Below are positions 23,871 through 31,945 of a DNA stretch of 64,000 nt, piece after piece (positions within the stretch are counted from its first letter, which is position 1; each line of letters opens with the position of its first letter). Made by a program: the position numbers and the translations under genes. Under the pieces are notes generated by a model. It did no database searches and had not been told where the DNA came from. It saw only the letters and a program-made list of their open reading frames with translations. Source of the stretch: Mycolicibacterium sphagni (GTDB lineage: Bacteria > Actinomycetota > Actinomycetes > Mycobacteriales > Mycobacteriaceae); NCBI RefSeq assembly GCF_013337765.1, contig NZ_VBSB01000036.1:1-64000 (forward strand), in the 5' to 3' direction.

Positions 23871-24890
23871 ATGGCAATCCACACTGACTTCGCCTCCAGT
23901 AACCTGGTCAGCGTCGAACCCGGCTCGATCCGGGAGGACACCCCAGCCGGGTCGGTCATCCAGTACAGCGACTACGAACTCGACTACTCCAGCGAGTTCG
24001 CGGGCGGAGCCGCTTGGATCGAAGGTGAGTATGTGCCCGCCTCGGAGGCGCGGATCTCCATCTTCGACACCGGATTCGGGCACTCCGACCTCACCTACAC
24101 CGTCGCGCACGTCTGGCACGGCAACATCTTCCGGCTCGACGATCACCTGGACCGGTTGCTCGACGGCGCCCGCAAGCTGCGGCTGGACGCGGGAATGACC
24201 AAAGATGAGCTCGCCGAGATCACCAAACGCTGTGTCGCCCTGTCGCAGCTACGCGAGTCGTTCGTCAACCTGACCGTCACGCGGGGCTATGGAAAACGTA
24301 AGGGCGAGAAGGACTTATCCAAGCTGAACCATCAGATCTATATCTACGCGATCCCCTATCTGTGGGCATTCCCGCCCGAAGAGCAGATCTTCGGCACCAC
24401 CGCGATCGTGCCGCGCCATGTTCGGCGCGCCGGCCGGAACACCGTCGACCCGACCATCAAGAACTATCAATGGGGCGATCTGACCGCAGCCAGCTTCGAG
24501 GCCAAGGACCGTGGCGCACGCACCGCCATCCTGCTCGACGCTGACAACTGCGTGGCCGAAGGGCCGGGCTTCAATGTCGTGATCGTCAAGGGTGGCAAGC
24601 TGTTCTCGCCGTCGCGCAACGCGCTGCCGGGCATCACTCGCAAGACAGTGTTCGAGATCGCCGACGCCATGGGCATCGAAGCCACGCTGTGCGACGTCAC
24701 CAGTCGTGAGCTCTACGACGCCGACGAACTCATGGCCGTGACGACCGCGGGTGGGGTGACGCCGATGATCTCGCTGGACGGCGAAAAGCTCGGCGACGGC
24801 AGGCCCGGGCCGGTGACCGTGGCAATCCGGGATCGCTTCTGGGCGTTGATGGACGAGCCGTCGTCGCTCATCGAAGCCATCGACTACTGA
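23871..24890 (+). CDS. (R)-selective amine transaminase (PLP fold type IV)
   Basis: 339 residues. Nearly every segment matches my memory of the (R)-selective amine transaminases described from Arthrobacter and Mycolicibacterium vanbaalenii: REDTPAGSVIQYSDYE, FDTGFGHSDLTYTVAHVWHG, RESFVNLTVTRGYGKRKGEK, and the PLP lysine (Lys197) in TVDPTIKNYQWGDLTAASFE. These enzymes move the amino group of (R)-amines or D-alanine to keto acids and are used as biocatalysts; their natural role is poorly known. The next gene is an alanine racemase one base downstream, which could recycle D-alanine. Preceded by AAAAGGA ten bases before the ATG. Confidence 0.92.
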   Translation: MAIHTDFASSNLVSVEPGSIREDTPAGSVIQYSDYELDYSSEFAGGAAWIEGEYVPASEARISIFDTGFGHSDLTYTVAHVWHGNIFRLDDHLDRLLDGARKLRLDAGMTKDELAEITKRCVALSQLRESFVNLTVTRGYGKRKGEKDLSKLNHQIYIYAIPYLWAFPPEEQIFGTTAIVPRHVRRAGRNTVDPTIKNYQWGDLTAASFEAKDRGARTAILLDADNCVAEGPGFNVVIVKGGKLFSPSRNALPGITRKTVFEIADAMGIEATLCDVTSRELYDADELMAVTTAGGVTPMISLDGEKLGDGRPGPVTVAIRDRFWALMDEPSSLIEAIDY

Positions 24891-24891
24891 G

Positions 24892-26007
24892 ATGGCGGCC
24901 GTCGAGGCCCTCGTCGACCTCGGCGCGATCGCGCACAACGTGGGGGTGGTGGCGCGGCGCGCCCGGGCAGGCGTGATGGCCGTGGTGAAAGCCGACGGCT
25001 ACGGGCATGGTGCCACCCCGGTCGCGCACGCCGCGCTGCGCGCCGGGGCCGCCGAGATCGGGGTGGCCACCGTCGATGAGGCGCTGGCACTGCGCCGCGA
25101 TGGCGTCACAGCTCCTGTCGTGGCGTGGTTGCACACCCCGACCACCGATTTCGCGGGTGCGGTCGCTGCCGGCGTCGAAGTGGTGGTGTCGTCGACCCGG
25201 CAGTTATCCGACGTGGCCGCCGCCGCGGACGGTCTCGGCGTCACCGCGACGGTCGGGGTCAAGATCGACACCGGGCTCGGGCGCGGCGGTGCCACGCTGC
25301 CGGACTGGCCGGATCTGTGTGACGCACTGGCCAAGTACTCGGCGTCCGGGGCGGTCGTACTGCGAACGGCGATGACCCATCTGGCCAGGGGCGACGAACC
25401 GGACCACCCGCTCAACGACCGGCAAGTGGCGTGGCTGGATGCCAGAGTGATGGAGCTGCGCCGAGCCGGCGTGCCCGCGCAGGTCGTCCATGCCTCGAAT
25501 TCGGCCGCCGCGCTGACGCGGCCGGATCTATCTCGTGACCTGGTGCGCGCCGGTATCGCCGTCTACGGGCGGACCCCCGTGCCGCAGATCGGCGATTTCG
25601 GGTTGATACCGGCGATGACGTTGACCGCCGAGGTCGCGCTGGTCAAGAGAATCCCAGCCGGACAAGGGGTCTCCTACAGTCACCTCTGGGTCGCATCGCA
25701 TGACACCACGATCGCTGTGCTTGCCTGCGGATACGCCGACGGGGTGCCCCGCGTGCTGTCGGATTCATTGACCGTGACGATCGGCGATCGGCCGTTCCGC
25801 ACCGTCGGCCGGATCTGTATGGATCAGTTGGTGGTCGATCTCGGCCCCAGCGGTGGCGGTGTCGCCGAGGGTGACCGGGCGGTGTTGTTCGGCACGGGTG
25901 CGTCCGGCGGTCCGACAGCAGCCGACTGGGCACGCGCCACCGGCACCATCGACTACGAGATCCTGACGGGCGTTCGCGGACGGACCGCGCGGCGCTACGT
26001 GTCCTGA
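24892..26007 (+). CDS. alr: Alanine racemase
   Basis: 371 residues, PLP fold type III. AVVKADGYGHG carries the PLP lysine (Lys33), IDTGLGRGG at 125-133 the strand-4 motif, and VSYSHLW the second catalytic base Tyr262; most Alr proteins have VSYGHTW, so two residues beside the Tyr differ. ICMDQLVVDLG is the C-domain signature. Interconverts L- and D-alanine. Starting one base after the transaminase stop, it is surely cotranscribed and is best read as a catabolic Alr feeding or draining the D-alanine pool of the transaminase rather than the cell-wall enzyme. Its 3' end overlaps xylulokinase by 13 bases on the opposite strand. Confidence 0.9.
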   Translation: MAAVEALVDLGAIAHNVGVVARRARAGVMAVVKADGYGHGATPVAHAALRAGAAEIGVATVDEALALRRDGVTAPVVAWLHTPTTDFAGAVAAGVEVVVSSTRQLSDVAAAADGLGVTATVGVKIDTGLGRGGATLPDWPDLCDALAKYSASGAVVLRTAMTHLARGDEPDHPLNDRQVAWLDARVMELRRAGVPAQVVHASNSAAALTRPDLSRDLVRAGIAVYGRTPVPQIGDFGLIPAMTLTAEVALVKRIPAGQGVSYSHLWVASHDTTIAVLACGYADGVPRVLSDSLTVTIGDRPFRTVGRICMDQLVVDLGPSGGGVAEGDRAVLFGTGASGGPTAADWARATGTIDYEILTGVRGRTARRYVS

Positions 26008-27398
26008 CCCAACGTCAATCGCCGGGCCTCGTGGTAGCGCTCCAGCACCGAGGGGATCGGCTCGGCTTCGTAGCGCCTGGCCCGGCCCGTCGACCAGACA
26101 GGTGGCTCGTCTTGCCCGGACAGTGTCCAGGCGGCCTGACGCGCGGCGCCCAGGGCGACGTACTCCCCCGGCTCGGGCACCACGACGGGGCGTCCGAGCA
26201 TGGCCGGCGCGACCCGGCGGACAGCCTCGGATCGCGCACCACCGCCGACCATCACCACCGTGTCAGGGTCGATGCCCTGCTCGGCGATCTTGTCCAGGCA
26301 GTAACTCATCGACGCCAGCAGACCTTCGACCGCGGCCCGAGCCACGTTGGCCGGCAGCAGGTTACGACCGTTCACGCCGTGCAGCGCACCGCTGGCCTCG
26401 GGCAGGTTCGGCGAACGCTCACCATCGAAATAAGGAACCCAGACCAGGCCCCCGGCACCGGCGGGCGCACTGAGCGCCAGGCGGGAGAACTCATCGAGGC
26501 TCACCCCGAGCATCGTGGCGACGGCGGCCAGTACCGGAGCGCCGTTGAGCGTGCACACCAGCGGCAGATACCGTCCGGTCGCGTCGGCGAACCCAGCCAC
26601 CAGACCGTCGCGATCGTGGGGTGCCGCATCGCCGACCGCGCTGACCACCCCGGACGTACCCAGTGAGACCACGCAGTCGCCCACACCCGCACCCAGCCCC
26701 AGCGCGGCGGCGGCGTTGTCGCCGGCGCCCGGCCCCAGGAGCACGCCCGCGGGAGTCTGGCCGGCCGGTTCGTTCGGCTCGAGCACGCGGGGCAGCACCG
26801 GACGACGCCCGCGCATCGCCGCGGTCAGGACACCGTCGCGGTACGCACCAGTGGCTGCCGAGAAATAGCCGGTTCCGCTCGCGTCGCTGCGGTCGGTGCA
26901 CAACGTGGCAATATCGGTGCCGCCGCGCAGCCGCCAGGTCAGCCAATCGTGGGGCAGGCACACCGCGGCGGTCGCATCGGCGTTGCGGGGCTCGTGATCG
27001 GCGAGCCAGCGAATCTTGGTCACGGTAATCGACGCGACTGGGACGACCCCGATCTCGGTGGCCCACCAGGCCGCACCGCCGAGTTCGGTCACCAGTTCGG
27101 CTGCGGCGGCACCAGAACGGGTGTCGTTCCACAACAGCGCGGGCCGGACCACCGCGCCCTGCTGATCGACGCAGACCATGCCGTGCTGCTGTCCACCGAC
27201 CGATATGGCAGCCACATCATCGATGCCGCCGGCCTGCACGACGCTGTGCTGCAGCGCTTTCCACCACTGCTCGGGGGCGACCTCGGTGCCGGGCGGGTGC
27301 GGTGTGGCCGCCGAGCGTACGACAGCGCCCGTGGCGGCGTCACAGATCACGACCTTGCACGATTGAGTCGACGAGTCGATGCCGGCAACTAGAGTCAT
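25995..27398 (-). CDS. xylB: Xylulokinase (FGGY carbohydrate kinase)
   Basis: 467 residues. LVAGIDSSTQSCKVVI is the N-terminal phosphate-1 motif, ISVGGQQHGMV the substrate region with the general-base Asp supplied by WNDTRS..., CLPHDWLTWRL and GDNAAAALG the central FGGY motifs, and VVMVGGGARSEAVRRV the adenosine loop. Phosphorylates D-xylulose or a related ketose. ATG at 27398. There is no isomerase or sugar transporter in the window. The promoter region carries CCGTATACGG at 27449, a likely sugar-responsive repressor site. Convergent with alr with overlapping ends. Confidence 0.88.
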   Translation of the reverse strand: MTLVAGIDSSTQSCKVVICDAATGAVVRSAATPHPPGTEVAPEQWWKALQHSVVQAGGIDDVAAISVGGQQHGMVCVDQQGAVVRPALLWNDTRSGAAAAELVTELGGAAWWATEIGVVPVASITVTKIRWLADHEPRNADATAAVCLPHDWLTWRLRGGTDIATLCTDRSDASGTGYFSAATGAYRDGVLTAAMRGRRPVLPRVLEPNEPAGQTPAGVLLGPGAGDNAAAALGLGAGVGDCVVSLGTSGVVSAVGDAAPHDRDGLVAGFADATGRYLPLVCTLNGAPVLAAVATMLGVSLDEFSRLALSAPAGAGGLVWVPYFDGERSPNLPEASGALHGVNGRNLLPANVARAAVEGLLASMSYCLDKIAEQGIDPDTVVMVGGGARSEAVRRVAPAMLGRPVVVPEPGEYVALGAARQAAWTLSGQDEPPVWSTGRARRYEAEPIPSVLERYHEARRLTLGQDT

Positions 27399-27448
27399 GA
27401 TCCGGCCTTCACCAAGGATTCCGCGTCGTCGCCACCCCCCCATTCAAC

Positions 27449-27458
27449 CCGTATACGG
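27449..27458. promoter_or_regulatory. CCGTATACGG palindrome, copy 1 (GntR-type operator?)
   Basis: Perfect 10-base palindrome 51 bases upstream of the xylulokinase start. Its twin is at 27543-27552 and the two flank the GAGAAC palindrome. GTATAC-cored sites are typical of GntR-family repressors. No GntR gene is in the window. Confidence 0.45.
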
Positions 27459-27500
27459 CCTGGTGGATCAAACCCGCTAGTGCGCCTAACCGAGCGATAG

Positions 27501-27515
27501 GAGAACGATGTTCTC
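27501..27515. promoter_or_regulatory. Perfect palindrome GAGAACGATGTTCTC, putative regulon operator
   Basis: GAGAAC-GAT-GTTCTC fits the window-wide 15-base operator pattern. It lies at the midpoint of the 219-base gap between the divergent xylulokinase and P450 genes, 102 bases from each start codon. The gap otherwise holds the two CCGTATACGG sites and a TTGACA hexamer at about 27555. Confidence 0.6.
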
Positions 27516-27542
27516 TCACTTGGCCAGCAAACCTCACACAAA

Positions 27543-27552
27543 CCGTATACGG
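27543..27552. promoter_or_regulatory. CCGTATACGG palindrome, copy 2
   Basis: Second exact copy, 94 bases from the first and 65 bases upstream of the P450 start. Two identical sites about nine helical turns apart flanking another operator suggest DNA looping or separate control of the two divergent transcripts. Confidence 0.45.
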
Positions 27553-27617
27553 CATTGACACGTTTTGAACGAAGCTGCAACAGTTGCTCACACCGCAGCC
27601 CATGGGAGGAACATCCG

Positions 27618-28799
27618 GTGACAGTCAGTGCCGATAGGGATCTTCACTACGACCCCTATGACGTCGACCAGAACATCAATCCGTTTCCGATGTTCGCCCG
27701 GCTGCGCGAGGAAGCGCCGCTGTACTACAACCCCGATCTCGATTTCTACGCGCTGAGCCGGTTCGACGATGTCAACAAGGCCGTCATCGACCACGAGACA
27801 TTCATCTCCGGCCGCGGTGCTCTGTTGGAAATCATCAAATCCGGGATGGAAATTCCCACCGGGACATTGATTTTCGAGGATCCGCCGATCCATAACATCC
27901 ACCGCAATCTGTTGTCGCGAGTGTTTACCCCGCGCAAAGTCGCCGCGCTGGAGCCGCAGATCCGCGAATTCACCACCCGCTGCCTGGATCCGTTGGTCGG
28001 CTCCGGTCGGTTCGACTTCGTCAACGACCTCGGCGAGCAGATGCCGATGCGGGTGATCGGCATGCTCCTTGGCATTCCGGAGGACCGGCAGCGCGCCATC
28101 ACCGATCACGGCGAGGCCACCCTCCAGAAAAAGGAGGTCGATCTACTGGCCACCGGCGAGGTGTTCGCCGAGTTCATCGACTACCGCCGCGACCACCCGT
28201 CCGACGACATCATGACCGACCTGCTCAACGCCGAGTTCACCGACGAGACCGGCACCGTGCGGCGTCTGGCCCGCGAAGAACTGTTGCTCTATTTGACGGT
28301 GATCGCGACCGCCGGGTCGGAGACCACCACGCGGCTGATCGGTTGGGCCGGAAAGACACTGGCCGAATATCCGGATCAGCGTCGCGAACTGGCCGAGAAT
28401 CCGGCCCTGATCCCGCAGGCGATCGAAGAGCTCCTGCGCTGGGAACCGCCGGCGCTGCAGATCGCCCGCTACGTCGCCCGCGACACCGAGTACTACGGGC
28501 AAACGGTGCCGGAGGGTTCGGCGATGCTGATGCTCGTCGGCTCGGCCAACCGCGACCACCGCCGCTTCGCTCCCGATGGCGACGTGTTCGACATTCACCG
28601 TGAATTGAAGTCGCACATGACCTTTGGCGCGGGCACCCATTTCTGCATGGGTAATGCGCTGGCGCGGATGGAGGGGCGCATCGCGCTCGAAGAAATTCTC
28701 AAGCGCTTCCCCACCTGGGACGTCGATTGGCCGAATGCGGTGAAGTCCCAAACCACTGCGGTCCGCGGCTGGGATGCCATGCCGACGATCGTTCCCTGA
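27618..28799 (+). CDS. Cytochrome P450
   Basis: 393 residues. TVIATAGSETTTRL is the I helix, EELLR the ExxR, and FGAGTHFCMGNALARME the heme loop with the axial Cys. The GTG start at 27618 follows GGGAGGA by seven bases. It is followed after 36 bases by a mycofactocin-type SDR, so a hydroxylated product may pass directly to that dehydrogenase. No ferredoxin gene is adjacent. Controlled from a region with three palindromes. Substrate unknown, probably a terpenoid, steroid or alicyclic compound. Confidence 0.9.
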   Translation: MTVSADRDLHYDPYDVDQNINPFPMFARLREEAPLYYNPDLDFYALSRFDDVNKAVIDHETFISGRGALLEIIKSGMEIPTGTLIFEDPPIHNIHRNLLSRVFTPRKVAALEPQIREFTTRCLDPLVGSGRFDFVNDLGEQMPMRVIGMLLGIPEDRQRAITDHGEATLQKKEVDLLATGEVFAEFIDYRRDHPSDDIMTDLLNAEFTDETGTVRRLAREELLLYLTVIATAGSETTTRLIGWAGKTLAEYPDQRRELAENPALIPQAIEELLRWEPPALQIARYVARDTEYYGQTVPEGSAMLMLVGSANRDHRRFAPDGDVFDIHRELKSHMTFGAGTHFCMGNALARMEGRIALEEILKRFPTWDVDWPNAVKSQTTAVRGWDAMPTIVP

Positions 28800-28835
28800 C
28801 ATCCACCCACTACAAGAACAAGAGGATTGAAGACC

Positions 28836-29675
28836 ATGGCAGGACGCGTAGAAGGCAAAGTCGCATTCGTCACCGGTGCGGCACGCGGACAGGGTCGCGC
28901 GCACGCGGTCCGGCTGGCGTCGGAGGGCGCCGACATCATCGCCGTCGATATCTGTAAGAAGCTCGACACGGTCGACTTGATCGCCGCGTCCACCCCGGAG
29001 GATCTGGCGGAGACCGCCGATCTGGTCAAGAACGCCGGCGGTCGCATCTTCACCGCTCAGGTCGACGTCCGCGACTATGACGCGCTCAAGGGAGCCGTCG
29101 ACGCCGGCGTCGAGGAGTTCGGCCGCCTCGACGTCATCGTCGCGAACGCGGGCATCGGCAACGGTGGGCAGACGCTGGACCAGACCAGTGAAACCGACTG
29201 GACCGCAATGATCGACATCAACCTGGGTGGCGTGTGGAAGACGGTGAAAGCCGGTGTGCCGCACATCCTCGCGGGTGAGCGCGGCGGCTCGATCATCCTG
29301 ACCAGCTCGGTCGGCGGCATCAAAGCGTACCCCCACTGCGGTCACTACGTCGCTGCCAAGCACGGCGTCGTCGGACTGATGAAGACGTTCGCGGTCGAGC
29401 TGGGCGCCAAGAACATCCGGGTCAACTCGGTGCACCCGACGAACGTCAACACCCCGCTGTTCATGAACGAGGGCACGATGAAGCTGTTCCGCCCCGACCT
29501 GGAGAACCCGGGCCCAGACGACATCAAGGTCGTCGGCGAGTTCATGCACACGCTTCCCATCGGTTGGGTCGAACCCGAGGACATCGCCAACGCAGTGCTG
29601 TTCCTGGCCTCCGACGAGGCTCGGTACATCACCGGCGTGCAGTTGCCCGTCGACGGCGGCAGTTGCCTGAAGTAG
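28836..29675 (+). CDS. Mycofactocin-coupled SDR family oxidoreductase
   Basis: 279 residues. AGRVEGKVAFVTGAARGQGRAHAVRLASEGADIIAVDIC is the hallmark N-terminus of the TIGR03971 subfamily, whose members hold NAD so tightly that they need the redox cofactor mycofactocin to turn over. NAG appears as ANAGIG, the catalytic Ser in LTSSVGG, and HYVAAKHGV gives Tyr-x3-Lys; the family insertion MNEGTMKLFRPDLENPG is present. Oxidises alcohols. The ATG at 28836 is preceded by AGAGGA; the first base triplet of a longer frame is a TTG at 28827. Overlaps the molybdopterin gene by 13 bases. Confidence 0.92.
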   Translation: MAGRVEGKVAFVTGAARGQGRAHAVRLASEGADIIAVDICKKLDTVDLIAASTPEDLAETADLVKNAGGRIFTAQVDVRDYDALKGAVDAGVEEFGRLDVIVANAGIGNGGQTLDQTSETDWTAMIDINLGGVWKTVKAGVPHILAGERGGSIILTSSVGGIKAYPHCGHYVAAKHGVVGLMKTFAVELGAKNIRVNSVHPTNVNTPLFMNEGTMKLFRPDLENPGPDDIKVVGEFMHTLPIGWVEPEDIANAVLFLASDEARYITGVQLPVDGGSCLK

Positions 29676-31837
29676 CTCCCACTCCGCAGCAGACCGTTCA
29701 CACGTTCTGCCGCTACTGCCTTGCCTCGTGCGGTGTCGACGTGACCGTCGAGGCGGGGCGGGTGGTGAAAATCTCTGCGGACAAAGAGAATCCGCACAGT
29801 TGGGCAGACTTCTGCGCCAAAGGTCGCACTGCCGGCCAGCTCGTCGACCATCCGCGCCGCATCACCCGACCGCTGCGACGGGTGGGTGACACCTACGTCG
29901 AGGCAACGTGGGACGAGGCGATCACCGATATCGCCGCACGGATGTCGGCGATCATCTCCGCCGGCGGCCCAGACGCCATCGCCAGCTACACCGGCAACCC
30001 TGCCGGGTTCTCGTCGTCGAACCTGCTGTTCATGACGGGGTGGCTCGACGCGATCGGCAGCCACAACCGTTACTACGTCGGGTCGGTGGATCAGAACAAC
30101 TTGCACGTGGTGGCCGAGGCGATGTACGGGTCGCAGTTGTTCGTCCCGGTCTCGGACGTCGACAACTGCGATTTCTTCCTGCTGGTGGGCGCCAATCCCG
30201 CTGTCAGCGCCTGGAATTGGGTGGAATCGGTACCCGGCGGCTGGAAACGGGCGCTGGCGCGGCAGCGGCAAGGCGCCAAGATCGTCGTCGTCGACCCGAT
30301 CCGGACCGAGAGTGCCGAGAAGGCCGATACGCATCTGCCGATCCGCCCCGGCCAGGATTGGGCACTGCTGCTCGGCATGGTCAAGGTGATCTTCGACGAA
30401 GGCCTCGAGCATCGAGGGGACTGCACCGACCTGGCGCTGGGTGTATCGGAATTGCGCAGCCTGGTCACGGGTGCCGACCTCGATGACCTGGCCGCCCGCT
30501 GCGATCTCCCCCGCGCTGATATCGAGACGCTGGCAAGGGATTTCGCGGCAGCACCGGGAGCGATGGTGATCACCCGGACTGGGGTGTCACTGCACCTGGC
30601 CGGAACCATCGGCGAGTGGCTGGGCCATGTGCTCAACGTCGTCACCGGCCGGATGGATCGGCCCGGTGGGCGCCGCTTCGAACGCGGCTACGTCGACGCA
30701 CAGAAACTGGCTGCGCTGGCGAAATCACCCGACCACCGCAGCCGGTTGCAGGGCCGACCGACGGTGGCCGGCCACCACGGCCTCGACGAATTGCCCGCCG
30801 AGATCACGACTCCCGGGCGCGGGCAGATCCGTGCCATGGTGATCAACGCGGGCAACCCCGTCGTCTCCGGGCCTGACGGTGCGCGCCTCGATGCCGCGCT
30901 GGCGCAACTCGATCTGCTGGTGGCGATCGATTTGCTGCAGCGCGAAAGCCACCGCCACGCGCACTGGTTACTGCCTGCCGCGCACTGGCTGGAACGCGAC
31001 GACCTGCTGGCGCTCACCAGCGGCCTGCACGACGAGCCGTACATCCAGTACGGCCGACGCGCCGTCGATCCGCCCGGTGATGCCCGCGAAGAGTGGCGAT
31101 TCTTCCTGGACCTCACGCTGGCGATGAAGCGACCCTTCCTCGGCATCCGGGGTGTCAACGGGTTCGTCAAGGCAACGCGTCACCTGGCTCGGCTCACGCA
31201 CCGGCCGTCGATTGCGTTCGGGCCGCACTGGATCGACCGGATGCTGGTGGCGGCAAGCCGCGGTATCAGCTGGCGAGCCATCATGGATCACCCGCACGGC
31301 TGGGTATTCGGCAAACGCGAGTTCGGTCAGCTGCGAAAGGCGTTGCGCACCGACGACAAGAAGATTCACGTCGCGCCCGAGGAGTTCGTGGCACGGACCC
31401 ACGAACTGCTGGCCGAGCCGCATCCGCAGGCTCCGGCGGGATTGCCCTTCCAGCTGGCGAACAGCCGGCGCAGGCATTCGATGAACTCCTGGCTCAACGA
31501 TATTCCGGGCCTTCATCCGTCGGGCAAGGACAACCATGCGGTGATCAATTCGGCCGATGCGGCGGCGCTGGGCATCGCCGACGGCGATCGCGTTCGGGTG
31601 TTCTCGCCCGCCGGTGAGGTCGAACTCGCCGCTCAGGTGAGCGACCGACCCCGACCCGGGGTCGTCATCGTCGACCATGGATGGGGGTCGCGGGTGTTCG
31701 ACCCCCGCGGTGGAGCGGCGCCAATATCGTTCGGCGTCAACCGAAATCTGCTGATCGACGGGTCCCCGGTGGATCCCCTGTCGCAAACGCCCGCGTTGAG
31801 CTCGACGTACGTCGGTGTGCAGCGGGTAGGGCCTTAG
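29663..31837 (+). CDS. Molybdopterin-dependent oxidoreductase with N-terminal [4Fe-4S] site
   Basis: About 724 residues. FCRYCLASCGVDVTVEAGRVVKI followed by DFCAKGR supplies the CxxCxxxC...C ligands of a [4Fe-4S] cluster, as in formate dehydrogenase/nitrate reductase-type enzymes (MopB). YTGNPAGFSSSNL and later LPFQLANSRRRHSMNSWLNDIPGL and GDRVRVFSPAGEVEL belong to the molybdopterin domains. The only in-frame start near the SDR stop is TTG at 29663. No Tat signal, so cytoplasmic. Probably an oxidoreductase or dehydratase-like enzyme acting on the product of the P450-SDR pair; the metal-ligand residue is not evident to me. Confidence 0.83.
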   Translation: MPEVAPTPQQTVHTFCRYCLASCGVDVTVEAGRVVKISADKENPHSWADFCAKGRTAGQLVDHPRRITRPLRRVGDTYVEATWDEAITDIAARMSAIISAGGPDAIASYTGNPAGFSSSNLLFMTGWLDAIGSHNRYYVGSVDQNNLHVVAEAMYGSQLFVPVSDVDNCDFFLLVGANPAVSAWNWVESVPGGWKRALARQRQGAKIVVVDPIRTESAEKADTHLPIRPGQDWALLLGMVKVIFDEGLEHRGDCTDLALGVSELRSLVTGADLDDLAARCDLPRADIETLARDFAAAPGAMVITRTGVSLHLAGTIGEWLGHVLNVVTGRMDRPGGRRFERGYVDAQKLAALAKSPDHRSRLQGRPTVAGHHGLDELPAEITTPGRGQIRAMVINAGNPVVSGPDGARLDAALAQLDLLVAIDLLQRESHRHAHWLLPAAHWLERDDLLALTSGLHDEPYIQYGRRAVDPPGDAREEWRFFLDLTLAMKRPFLGIRGVNGFVKATRHLARLTHRPSIAFGPHWIDRMLVAASRGISWRAIMDHPHGWVFGKREFGQLRKALRTDDKKIHVAPEEFVARTHELLAEPHPQAPAGLPFQLANSRRRHSMNSWLNDIPGLHPSGKDNHAVINSADAAALGIADGDRVRVFSPAGEVELAAQVSDRPRPGVVIVDHGWGSRVFDPRGGAAPISFGVNRNLLIDGSPVDPLSQTPALSSTYVGVQRVGP

Positions 31838-31849
31838 CCTCCCCCTGTA

Positions 31850-31939
31850 CGCCCAAACCGACATTTCGCCGTGAAACGCCGAAATCGACGTTTTGCAGAG
31901 CCCTACTCGAACTTCTTCTGCGTAATGTCGGTTTGGGCG
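31850..31939. repeat. Long inverted repeat with 16-base perfect arms between convergent genes
   Basis: CGCCCAAACCGACATT at 31850-31865 and AATGTCGGTTTGGGCG at 31924-31939 are exact reverse complements with a 58-base loop that itself contains ATTTCG...CGAAAT and GTTTTGCAGAGCCC. It occupies almost all of the space between the molybdopterin gene stop and the convergent hydrolase stop. It may be a bidirectional terminator, or a small dispersed repeat, since it has the look of intergenic mycobacterial repeats. Confidence 0.65.
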
Positions 31940-31945
31940 CGGAGG

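Noticed and set aside
22359..24146. 595-residue open frame antisense to the permease and transaminase
   Set aside because: His/Gln/Gly/Asp-rich composition typical of antisense frames in GC-rich codon usage; the sense strand has clear family motifs throughout.
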